A stretch of 64,000 nucleotides of DNA from positions 62,001 through 126,000 of the forward strand of contig CAINFC010000208.1 of NCBI GenBank assembly GCA_903847975.1, written 5' to 3'. This stretch comes from an uncultured Acidobacteriota bacterium. GTDB lineage: Bacteria; Acidobacteriota; UBA6911; CAINFC01. The position numbers were made by a program, and so were the translations under genes. The notes below the pieces were generated by a model. That model searched no databases. It was not told the DNA's origin and worked only from the letters and a program-made list of their open reading frames with translations. Shown here one piece after another: positions 8,414 to 15,500 of the stretch. The number at the start of each line of letters is the position of its first letter. The stretch's first letter is position 1.

Positions 8414-10458
8414 GGGGTTTTTTCCGGAGACTCATGGCCGCGGGGGCCGACGAAAGCGGGCTTCCCGGCCTTGGACTCCGGGCGGCCGGATTCCAGGAAT
8501 TTTTCCGGGAAGGCGGGTAGCGAGGGCTGCTCGCCCGGGGCATACGGCTTCACGAAGCTGGGAGTGATCAGCACCAGCAGCTCCGACTGGCTCTTCTTCA
8601 GGTCCCGGCTGCGGAAAAGGTGTCCCAGAATGGGCAGGTCGCCGATCCCGGGGATCTTGCTGACCACCTGGGTGACCCGATTGTCGATCAGGCCGGCAAT
8701 GGCAAAGGTTTCTCCTTCCCGCAGGTCCACCTCGGTCTCCACCTCCCGGGTGCTGATGGCCGGAATCAGAAAGCCCTGAATGGTCAGCGCATTGGCAAAA
8801 TCGAGCGAGCTGACTTCCGGACGCACCTTGAGGTGGATCATTCCGCCCGGATCCACGGTAGGCGTGAATACCAGCCGCACGCCGAAGTCACGGAACTGGA
8901 TGGTCACCACCGGTGCGGTCTGGGTGCCTCCTCCCGTGGAGCTGATCACCGGAAAAGGAAATTTGCCGCCGGCCAGGAAGCTGGCCTCGCGGCCGCTCAC
9001 CGTGATCAGGTTGGGTTCGGCCAGGATTTCCAGAACATTTTTGCTTTGCAGCACCCGCAGGATGGCGCCCAGGTTCAGGTCCGGCCGGAAGGCAAACAGG
9101 TTCAGCAGGTCGGTGACGCTCACCGACTGGTTCCCCAGAGTGGGGCGGCCGTCCTCGCCGGGTGTAAACTGCAGCTGGCCGAGGCGAGGGAACGCAAACT
9201 GCTGGGTGGTGGAGGTTCCGATCAGCTTGTTGTTCACGCTGAACAGATTGACTCCCAGCTGGCTGAGGCTGACCCGGTCTACGGAGGCAAACTTGACCTG
9301 CAGCATCACCTGCCGGCTTTCCGCCGGAGGCACCTGCAGCAGATTGACCACCGTTTTGGCGTGCATGGCGGCGATGGAGGCCGCCTGACGGGCGATCTCC
9401 GCCTGGCTGACCGCGCCGGTCAGCAGGATGGCATCCTTGCTGAGGAGCACCGATATCGGCTCGTGGGGAAAGGCGATGAGCATCTGCTTCTGGATCAGGC
9501 TCAGGTCCGGCTCCACGGTGATTTCATAGGGAGTGACACTCTCGCCGTGCCAGATCATCACCGTGGTGATTCCGGGCGACTTGCCGTTGAGCACCACCTC
9601 ATGCGGCGAAACCACCACCGCGTCGGCAATTGCCGGATCGGTGACCGAGACGCGGGTGGCGCGGTCCGGGAACTGGGACAACTGGCCACGCCCCACCAGG
9701 AGGGTCATCGGTTTGAGCGGCAGCAGGGCAGCGGGGCGTGCCGTTGCCGCCGCAGAGTGCCCGGGAGGCGGGCTGCCCGCCGGATTCGGCTCCGTGCCCG
9801 GTGCCGCCGGGACAGCCGGAGAACCGGCCGCAATGGCATTGGGAATCAGCAGAGAAGGAGCGGAGGCCAATGGCGAAACGGAGCTGGCCGCATAGGCTTC
9901 GGTTACTTTCCAGTGATCCTGACTGACGGCATCTTCCTTTTCCGGCGCCTCCTGCTTTTCCGTCCAGGAAGCGGGAGGGAAACCGGGCACGCCCGAATCC
10001 CCGGCCGAAAAATGAATCCGGAAGGAACTGTCGTCCTTTACGATTTCATGATTCCTGTAGGCGGGACCCAGCTCAAAAACCAACCGGATACCCTGGCTCC
10101 CCTCCGGAGACCCAGGTTCAATATTGATTTTTTTCACCGCGGCGGTACCCACCTCAAAGCCGCTCATCAGCAGGCCGTTCCGGGCATCGATCAGCTCAAG
10201 CACCAGTCGCGCCGGATTCGGCTCCATGGACTGCCGGAATTCGAAAGGGGCGCCGGCATCGATGGTAACCGTCAGCTCGCCGCTGGCGTCGGAAACACGG
10301 ATGTTTTTCACGATGGCACGGCGATCGGTCGCCGCGGCCGAATCCTCAATCGGAGGGTTGCCGGAAGGGGCCGTCTGCGCCCGGGCACTCAACAACCCCG
10401 GCAGGACCATGGCCAGGCTCAGGAGCACCGGGATGCAGGCGGCGGCCCTGGATATCAT
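8410..10458 (-). CDS. cpaC: Tad outer-membrane secretin CpaC/RcpA with N-terminal AMIN domain
   Basis: 682-residue secretin that forms the outer-membrane pore of the Tad system. In order: signal peptide (1-27), an AMIN-like domain (about 48-151, KNIRVSDASGELTVTIDAGA), a Pro/Ala-rich linker (155-248), the pilus-secretin N domain (249-318, PMTLLVGRGQLSQF), a BON domain (320-378) and the secretin domain (380-640, with VEVDLREGETFAIAGL-type signature and GIGDLPILGHLFRS). An AMIN domain is usual in type IV pilus PilQ but unusual in Tad secretins. A strong GGAGG precedes the ATG. Its start overlaps the cpaB stop (ATGA) and its stop overlaps the tadG start. Confidence 0.92.
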   Translation of the reverse strand: MISRAAACIPVLLSLAMVLPGLLSARAQTAPSGNPPIEDSAAATDRRAIVKNIRVSDASGELTVTIDAGAPFEFRQSMEPNPARLVLELIDARNGLLMSGFEVGTAAVKKINIEPGSPEGSQGIRLVFELGPAYRNHEIVKDDSSFRIHFSAGDSGVPGFPPASWTEKQEAPEKEDAVSQDHWKVTEAYAASSVSPLASAPSLLIPNAIAAGSPAVPAAPGTEPNPAGSPPPGHSAAATARPAALLPLKPMTLLVGRGQLSQFPDRATRVSVTDPAIADAVVVSPHEVVLNGKSPGITTVMIWHGESVTPYEITVEPDLSLIQKQMLIAFPHEPISVLLSKDAILLTGAVSQAEIARQAASIAAMHAKTVVNLLQVPPAESRQVMLQVKFASVDRVSLSQLGVNLFSVNNKLIGTSTTQQFAFPRLGQLQFTPGEDGRPTLGNQSVSVTDLLNLFAFRPDLNLGAILRVLQSKNVLEILAEPNLITVSGREASFLAGGKFPFPVISSTGGGTQTAPVVTIQFRDFGVRLVFTPTVDPGGMIHLKVRPEVSSLDFANALTIQGFLIPAISTREVETEVDLREGETFAIAGLIDNRVTQVVSKIPGIGDLPILGHLFRSRDLKKSQSELLVLITPSFVKPYAPGEQPSLPAFPEKFLESGRPESKAGKPAFVGPRGHESPEKTP

Positions 10459-11348
10459 TCGAATTTTACCTCCGTCACTTTTTCCCCGCGGAAGATGCGA
10501 ACCAGAGTATCTTCTTTCTGCTCCCTGGGATCGCTTTTAACCGCCGGCGGGGGAACGACCTTCTGCACCGGCGGCGGCGAATTCATCTCCACCGGCACCA
10601 GCCGGCTGCGCAGAGGCGCCGCAGCAACCGCTTTGGGCGGTTCTTCGATACCCAGGTCCTCCGAGCGGATCGGCTCCTGCAGGTCTTTGACTTCTTCGTC
10701 CAGGGAGTTGCGCAGCACGAGTTGGATTCGCCCTCGCTGCCCCCCGAGCACCAGCTTTTCCGCCTGCTCCCCGGTAACGAGCAGAGTGGCCACCGTCGGT
10801 TTGGCGTTATCGCGGGGATCCGCGGCAGCGCCGGCATCCACCTTCCTCCCGAAGGCAATGACCTTGACGTTCTGGAGAATGGTGGTGGTCGCCGCATCTC
10901 CGTTCTGGAAAACCCGGGTGAACAGAACATCCACTCTCGATCCCGGCTGTATGAATCCCGACACACCGGAGACTTCGTTCACCTGCACGGAAATGGCTCG
11001 GAATCCAGGTTCGATGAGAGCGCTGAGCCCTTCCCCGCTTCCTTTGGCGGACAGCTTTCTGCCCAGAATGGTTTCGCTGGCGGCCATCGGGACGGCAACA
11101 AAGCGGTCAACCAGATCGGCCGGCTTGAGGAATACCTCTTTGGGCACATCCTTACGTTCCAGGGCAACCAGCTTGACATCCTCCGCCTGGAGCCGCCGGC
11201 CGAGAGGGAGATCCCGCGCCGCCGCGGCCACGTAAACCAGATCCCGGCGGCTCTGGGGGGCCGAACTCCTGGTAAACACCCACCAACTGAGGACCAGGGC
11301 CGAGATCCAGGCTACTCCGAAAATAATCAGTATGCGGTGACGCTGCAT
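10455..11348 (-). CDS. cpaB: Flp pilus assembly protein CpaB/RcpC
   Basis: 297-residue periplasmic protein: one N-terminal membrane helix (ILIIFGVAWISALVLSWWVF), a SAF domain (about 38-100, VYVAAAARDLPLGRRLQAED) and a RcpC/CpaB domain (about 110-230, RAISVQVNEVSGVSGFIQPG). CpaB associates with the secretin and is needed for Flp pilus biogenesis. It lies between cpaA (4-base gap) and cpaC (4-base ATGA overlap). The C-terminal 70 residues are Pro-rich and charged, without a recognised domain. Confidence 0.9.
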   Translation of the reverse strand: MQRHRILIIFGVAWISALVLSWWVFTRSSAPQSRRDLVYVAAAARDLPLGRRLQAEDVKLVALERKDVPKEVFLKPADLVDRFVAVPMAASETILGRKLSAKGSGEGLSALIEPGFRAISVQVNEVSGVSGFIQPGSRVDVLFTRVFQNGDAATTTILQNVKVIAFGRKVDAGAAADPRDNAKPTVATLLVTGEQAEKLVLGGQRGRIQLVLRNSLDEEVKDLQEPIRSEDLGIEEPPKAVAAAPLRSRLVPVEMNSPPPVQKVVPPPAVKSDPREQKEDTLVRIFRGEKVTEVKFE

Positions 11349-11352
11349 CGTT

Positions 11353-11880
11353 TTATCTTATTAAAATGACCGGCAGAGACAGGAGAGTTCCGCCCGCAAT
11401 CACGACACCATAGGGGAGGCGCAGCGAGTCAGGCTCTTCCGCCAAAGTGGTTTCCCTAACTTCCTTCCATTGCAACCGGCCCAGACCGGACATCCGTTCC
11501 GCAGTCCGCTGCAGGGTTATCCTCAGCTTCCCCCGGGCTGCTGCCAGAAGGAGGGCGGCCGCCCCTCCGAGCAACCCGGTTATCACAAACACCAGGACCA
11601 GCGATTGAGGCCCAACCAGCGACCCGACGGCACCGAACAGTTTCACGTCACCGGCGCCCATACCGCCCAGGAGGTAAAAGGCCATAAATATTGCCAGCCC
11701 AAGCCCAGCACCGGTCAGGGACTGGACCGCCCCCGCCCATCCTCCATGCCAGGATTGTAACCCAATTCCAAGCAAAGCGGCAGGCAAAGGTATCCAGTTG
11801 GGAATTCTTCCGGTCCGCCAGTCGCTCCACGCGGCGGCACCGACCAGCGCGACCAGGGTGACCGTTATCCCCGGCGGCAT
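11353..11880 (-). CDS. cpaA: Prepilin peptidase CpaA/TadV (A24 family)
   Basis: 175-residue polytopic aspartic peptidase that removes the leader from Flp prepilin and the TadE/G pseudopilins. The two catalytic Asp regions are visible: AAWSDWRTGRIPNW near the N-terminus and GGMGAGDVKLFGAVG at about residue 80. Five or six hydrophobic segments are present; the N-methylating domain of PilD-type peptidases is absent, as is usual for CpaA. It lies between the GT-C-like membrane protein (3-base gap) and cpaB. Confidence 0.92.
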   Translation of the reverse strand: MPPGITVTLVALVGAAAWSDWRTGRIPNWIPLPAALLGIGLQSWHGGWAGAVQSLTGAGLGLAIFMAFYLLGGMGAGDVKLFGAVGSLVGPQSLVLVFVITGLLGGAAALLLAAARGKLRITLQRTAERMSGLGRLQWKEVRETTLAEEPDSLRLPYGVVIAGGTLLSLPVILIR

Positions 11881-11883
11881 GAC

Positions 11884-13419
11884 TCAGGCCGACCTTTCGA
11901 AAACAACGGCCACCGGATCTTCATGGATCCGCTTCCATTCCGGGCTTAAATGCAGTACGGCCGCCAGGGGCTGATCGGGGGCCGTCAGGACCAGACCGAC
12001 TTTATACTCCTTCAGGACCGATTCCCAGCCCGGTTTCACTTCCATGACCCGGGCATAGGTTTCCAGCATCTCGCGACCGTAAAAATCGCTCCGCCCGTCC
12101 AGAAAAACCTGCGTGCGGCCGTTAAACCGGTATATCAGGTAGCCGCCCCACTGATCCTTGGTAAAAAGGCGGTCGTTTCGCCCGCTGGCTTCCAAAAAGC
12201 GCGCCGCTTCCACGGGGAATTTTCCGGGGCTGAAGCCCAGGCGCCCGGCGCGCTCCGATGCGCCCAGCCCCAGCAGCGCCGCGCAAATCACCGCCGCCAG
12301 AGGAACCAGCCCCCGGACCCGGCGGTCGATCTGCAACAGACGCTCCGAGTAGTTGATCAGGGAGAGCAGCGTGGACCGGCGGCGCGCTTCCTGCGTCAGG
12401 GCCGCTGCCATCAGCGGCAGCACCAGGACCGCCGCCATCGGCAGGTGGCGCGCGGAAAAAAGAGAAAGATGGAGCATCCCCAGGGTCAGCAGAACGGCGG
12501 CCCAGCGGCCCTGCCCACCCATAACCGGGACGCAGAGGATCGCCCCGACCAAAAACAGCTCCACATAAAACGCACCCGGCGAGTGGAAGCTGAAGCTTCG
12601 AAATTCGGCAATGTGGTCCATCAGGTAATGGTTACGGAGATAGGCAAAAATGTGCCGGTGCAGTTCCCAGCCGTAGGGATTGAACAGTGTGGCGCCCAGG
12701 GAGACAACGCCGGCAGCGGCAAACCGGTTCCACAGCTTTTGCGGGGAACGGTTCCGCCAGGCTTCCTCCAGGGCATAAAGGAAAAGGATGACCGGACCCA
12801 CCAGGAAGCTGCCGTGCAGGTTGGCCCAAAGGCAGGCGGCCGGCGGCATTCCGTACAGAATCCGCCCCGGACGCTGCCGCTCGCTCTCCGCCGCCACGAG
12901 AAACAGCAGCGACATCGGCCAGGAAAAAATATGCGGCCGGGCCATCCAGTGGATGCTGGTCACGCTGAGCAGCACGACCATGGCCGCTGCGGTGAGAAAA
13001 AAATTGCCTCCCATAAAAAGCGCGGCGCGGGCGACCGCCCAGGCGGTCAGGGAAATGCTGAGCGCTGCCAGAAATGCCACTCCCGCCAGTCCGGCGGCCC
13101 GATGAGCCACTCCGAACGCCAGGTCGGAGAGCCACTCCCAGGCGAACCAGGGACTCCCCTGCCGTGTATAGGAAAAACGGTCTACGCGCGGAACGGCTCC
13201 CGAATCCCAGATAGCCTCCCCGTTGCGAATATGCCAGCCGGTATCGCTGTCGCGGAAAAGCGTTTCGGTTCCCCGGGCCAGAAAAAGGACATGAAAAAGG
13301 GTCACCGCGAATACCACCAGGCCGAAACTGGGCAGCAGGGCCGCGGCCACGCGGGACACACCGGGACCGCATCCGGGAGCAGAACCCGGGACAGACATCG
13401 CTTGTACCATGGACCGCAT
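11884..13419 (-). CDS. Polytopic membrane protein, GT-C glycosyltransferase-like
   Basis: 511-residue protein with about eleven hydrophobic segments. The first periplasmic loop has DSDTGWHIRNGEAIWDSGAV followed by PRVDRFSYT, a signature found in bacterial membrane proteins of the GT-C (dolichyl-phosphate-mannosyltransferase-like) type, in which an acidic loop residue is catalytic. A short soluble C-terminal domain follows (WGGYLIYRFNGRTQVFLDGR). It sits between flp and cpaA in the Tad operon, so a role in modifying the pilin or a pilus component is plausible but inferred only from position. Three in-frame ATGs (13419, 13410, 13398) are possible starts and none has a clear ribosome-binding site. 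Confidence 0.6.
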   Translation of the reverse strand: MRSMVQAMSVPGSAPGCGPGVSRVAAALLPSFGLVVFAVTLFHVLFLARGTETLFRDSDTGWHIRNGEAIWDSGAVPRVDRFSYTRQGSPWFAWEWLSDLAFGVAHRAAGLAGVAFLAALSISLTAWAVARAALFMGGNFFLTAAAMVVLLSVTSIHWMARPHIFSWPMSLLFLVAAESERQRPGRILYGMPPAACLWANLHGSFLVGPVILFLYALEEAWRNRSPQKLWNRFAAAGVVSLGATLFNPYGWELHRHIFAYLRNHYLMDHIAEFRSFSFHSPGAFYVELFLVGAILCVPVMGGQGRWAAVLLTLGMLHLSLFSARHLPMAAVLVLPLMAAALTQEARRRSTLLSLINYSERLLQIDRRVRGLVPLAAVICAALLGLGASERAGRLGFSPGKFPVEAARFLEASGRNDRLFTKDQWGGYLIYRFNGRTQVFLDGRSDFYGREMLETYARVMEVKPGWESVLKEYKVGLVLTAPDQPLAAVLHLSPEWKRIHEDPVAVVFERSA

Positions 13420-13489
13420 GGTTGGGATCGCTTCGGGGCCGGCAAGCCGGGGGTCAAAGCAGGGGAATTCCCCCCAGGGGAAAAACGCT

Positions 13490-13663
13490 CTACTGGGTCA
13501 GCGCCAGAGCGGCCGAAATGCTTTCATACAGGCTCACCAGCGCCGCGGCCACCGCCCGCACGGCGGCAATCAGGCCCAGGGCGATGACCGCCACAATCAA
13601 GGCGTATTCCACCAGGTCCTGGCCTTCCGTTTCTTTCCAAAATCGTTTCAAAAACCGTTTCAT
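13490..13663 (-). CDS. flp: Flp-type pilin
   Basis: 57-residue major pilin of the Tad pilus. The sequence has a basic leader (MKRFLKRFWKETEG), the processing motif G-QDLVEY (G followed by xxxxEY, cleavage after G) and a hydrophobic helix (ALIVAVIALGLIAAVRAVAA). The start at 13663 is set by GGAGGATCGGAATATG and by the family leader length; a longer open frame upstream has no pilin-like sequence. It is the second gene of the operon, 79 bases after the TPR gene. The predicted mature pilin is about 42 residues. Only one flp copy was found in the window. Confidence 0.92.
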   Translation of the reverse strand: MKRFLKRFWKETEGQDLVEYALIVAVIALGLIAAVRAVAAALVSLYESISAALALTQ

Positions 13664-13742
13664 ATTCCGATCCTCCAGGGATTTTCGATTGAGCCCCATT
13701 TTCCTTTGCCGGCAAACGATCCGGGGAAGCAGGGGCGCCGCT

Positions 13743-14816
13743 TCATTCATCATCGTTCGGAGGGGGGGTCGCCAGCGGCTGGTTTCCGCAGTTGGCGGCC
13801 CCCGAACGCTCGCAGATCCGCTCCTGCACCAGTCGGAAATTCGCCAGGGCCGGCGCAAAGTAAGGGCGCAGGGCCAGGGCCTCCAGCAGCTCCTGTCGGC
13901 TGCGCTCGTATTCTCCGGCTTCCAGCAGAGCCACACCCAGATTATTATGGGCGGAGGCCATATCGGCCGACCGCGAAAACTGCGCCAGGGCGCCCGAAAA
14001 GTCGCCCCGGCGGGCCAGAAGCAGACCCATGTTGTTTCGGGCGACGACCGACTCTGCATTCAGCTGCAGGGCGGACCGCAACTGGTTTTCGGCGGCCTCT
14101 TCCCTGTTTTGCAGAAATAGATTGTAGCCGAGATTGTTTTGCAGGAGAGAGGAAGGCCCGTTCCGGGCGATGGCCTCCCGGAAGGCTTTCTCCCCTTTTT
14201 CCAGGCGTCCGGTCTCGTCGTACAAAATTCCCAGGGCATTCCAGGCCGCCGGCCCGGGCCATTGCTGGACGGAATCCTCCATCCGCGGGAGCACCTCCTC
14301 GATGCGGCCGGATGCCGCCGCACAGCGGCCCAGACCGAGAATCGCCCGTTCGGCCTGGGCTTCCTTGTCTTCCGGGGCGGCCAGAACCGCCTGCAGGGCA
14401 GCCTGGTACTGCTCCAGGCCCAGATCGAAAAGCCCGTACCTCTCGTAGGATTGGGCCAGATCCATACGCGCCGACGGATCCTGAGGGTTTCCTTTGACCT
14501 GGTCCTGCAGGGTGGTGATGCGCGGATCTTCTTTGAGCGGATCGAGGGCTCCCTGGACCTGCTGGTGGAGGATGGTCTGAAAGGTGCCATCGGCGGAGGA
14601 TTTCGCCGGTACACCGGCCGTGGAGGGAACCTTTGGCCCCTCCACGGGAATTTCAATCTCTTTCTTTACCGCAGCGCGATGCACGCAGGCAGTCGCCAGC
14701 ATGGCCAGAATCAGAAGCAGCGCAGTCCCGGCAGGCAAGCGCCGGGCGGGATCATGGATAGAAAAAGGGGGAAAAACCGCAAGCCGTTCCCCGGCACTGT
14801 GTTGAACCTTTTCCAT
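13743..14816 (-). CDS. tadD: TPR lipoprotein, TadD-like
   Basis: About 357 residues. The N-terminal signal ends in a lipobox (LILAMLATAC), so it is probably a lipoprotein anchored after the Cys. From about residue 110 it is made of TPR repeats (SARMDLAQSYERYGLFDLGL; NALGILYDETGRLEKGEKAF; NNLGYNLFLQNREEAAENQL; NNMGLLLARRGDFSGALAQF; NNLGVALLEAGEYERSRQEL). TadD proteins of Tad loci are TPR lipoproteins needed for pilus assembly and secretin function. It is the first gene of the operon, upstream of flp. The start at 14816 is favoured over 14822 because GAAAG lies 7 bases ahead of it; the choice is uncertain. Confidence 0.8.
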   Translation of the reverse strand: MEKVQHSAGERLAVFPPFSIHDPARRLPAGTALLLILAMLATACVHRAAVKKEIEIPVEGPKVPSTAGVPAKSSADGTFQTILHQQVQGALDPLKEDPRITTLQDQVKGNPQDPSARMDLAQSYERYGLFDLGLEQYQAALQAVLAAPEDKEAQAERAILGLGRCAAASGRIEEVLPRMEDSVQQWPGPAAWNALGILYDETGRLEKGEKAFREAIARNGPSSLLQNNLGYNLFLQNREEAAENQLRSALQLNAESVVARNNMGLLLARRGDFSGALAQFSRSADMASAHNNLGVALLEAGEYERSRQELLEALALRPYFAPALANFRLVQERICERSGAANCGNQPLATPPPNDDE

Positions 14817-14903
14817 TTTCATCTTTCGAATGTAATGCAGGGGCGCCCTTCCTGCTCCCTGTCACCTCGAAGTTGATACCCGGACTTGCATTGCACCGCG
14901 TTG

Positions 14904-14925
14904 AGGGCGCCCGGCGGGCGCCCCT
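14904..14925. repeat. Short GC-rich hairpin
   Basis: Perfect inverted repeat: GGGCGCCC at 14905-14912, loop GGC, GGGCGCCC at 14916-14923. It overlaps the stop codon of the DUF192 gene. The surrounding sequence (GAGGGCGCCCGGCGGGCGCC then CCTAC) resembles the hairpin at 47484-47516. There is no T-tract, so a terminator role is not claimed. Confidence 0.5.
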
Positions 14926-15337
14926 ACGACCGATTTTGATGTTTTTTTTCCGGGCAGCACGACAAATCGTCCTTGTTTGGGCCAGCCGAAAAATGAAGCT
15001 GGTCTCCGACTCTGGTTCCGGAACCGGCCAGGATGCCTGGCGCCAGTTCCAGCGCGCTCCGCGCTCCCCAAACCAGCCGGGTCATCCGGCAGGGTGCCAG
15101 GTTGTGATACGTCCTTTTTACTCGCAAGCGCCGGTCAAGAAAAGCCACATCAATGGGAAACCGCATGCCGAAGGTGTGAATCGCCTGCGTGGGAAAAATC
15201 CACAACCCCTCCCCGCCTGCCAGGGTTTTGTGTTTCAACAGGCCCGTCCGGCGCGAGCCGGGCGTGTCCGCCAGCCGCACTTTTTCGGCCAGAACCACTT
15301 CCCGGCTGCGATTGCTGACCACGAATAATCCTTCCAC
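14924..15337 (-). CDS. DUF192 family protein
   Basis: About 137 residues with a full DUF192 domain: FVVSNRSREVVLAEKVRLAD, RRTGLLKHKTLAGGEGLWIF, the core HTFGMRFPIDVAFLDRRLRV and SALELAPGILAGSGTRVGDQ. The biochemical role of the family is not established; genes of this type often lie in or next to Tad loci, and this one is immediately upstream of tadD on the same strand (about 107 bases). The open frame continues upstream to 15610, but the N-terminal part is non-family sequence crossing an AT-rich promoter-like region, so a GTG start at 15337 is preferred, with GGAG 13 bases upstream. The exact start is uncertain. Confidence 0.75.
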   Translation of the reverse strand: MEGLFVVSNRSREVVLAEKVRLADTPGSRRTGLLKHKTLAGGEGLWIFPTQAIHTFGMRFPIDVAFLDRRLRVKRTYHNLAPCRMTRLVWGARSALELAPGILAGSGTRVGDQLHFSAGPNKDDLSCCPEKKHQNRS

Positions 15338-15379
15338 GCCGATGGTTATTCTCCGATTTTCTTTGCTTGCCAATCCAAA

Positions 15380-15395
15380 AAAAGGTATACCTTTT
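15380..15395. promoter_or_regulatory. 16-base palindrome, candidate operator
   Basis: AAAAGGTATACCTTTT is a perfect 16-base palindrome in the AT-rich divergent region between the DUF192 gene (minus) and the beta-propeller gene (plus). It lies about 20-36 bases downstream of the predicted minus-strand start point, where a bound repressor would block transcription. No regulator has been matched to it. Confidence 0.35.
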
Positions 15396-15422
15396 AACTC
15401 GACACGCTTCAATAAATAATAC

Positions 15423-15450
15423 ATTATAATAAAGCAACGACAAGAACCAA
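15423..15450 (-). promoter_or_regulatory. Candidate sigma70-type promoter for the DUF192 gene
   Basis: On the minus strand TTGGTT (15450-15445), a 16-base spacer and TATAAT (15428-15423) make a good -35/-10 pair pointing toward the DUF192 gene. Because ATTATAAT is self-complementary, a TATAAT also reads on the plus strand (15425-15430) toward the beta-propeller gene, though with only a weak -35 (TCGACA, spacer 20). Confidence 0.4.
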
Positions 15451-15500
15451 TTATCACGGTTCCGAGCAAGCCGATTTGATATTTAGAGGAGTGAAGGGTC

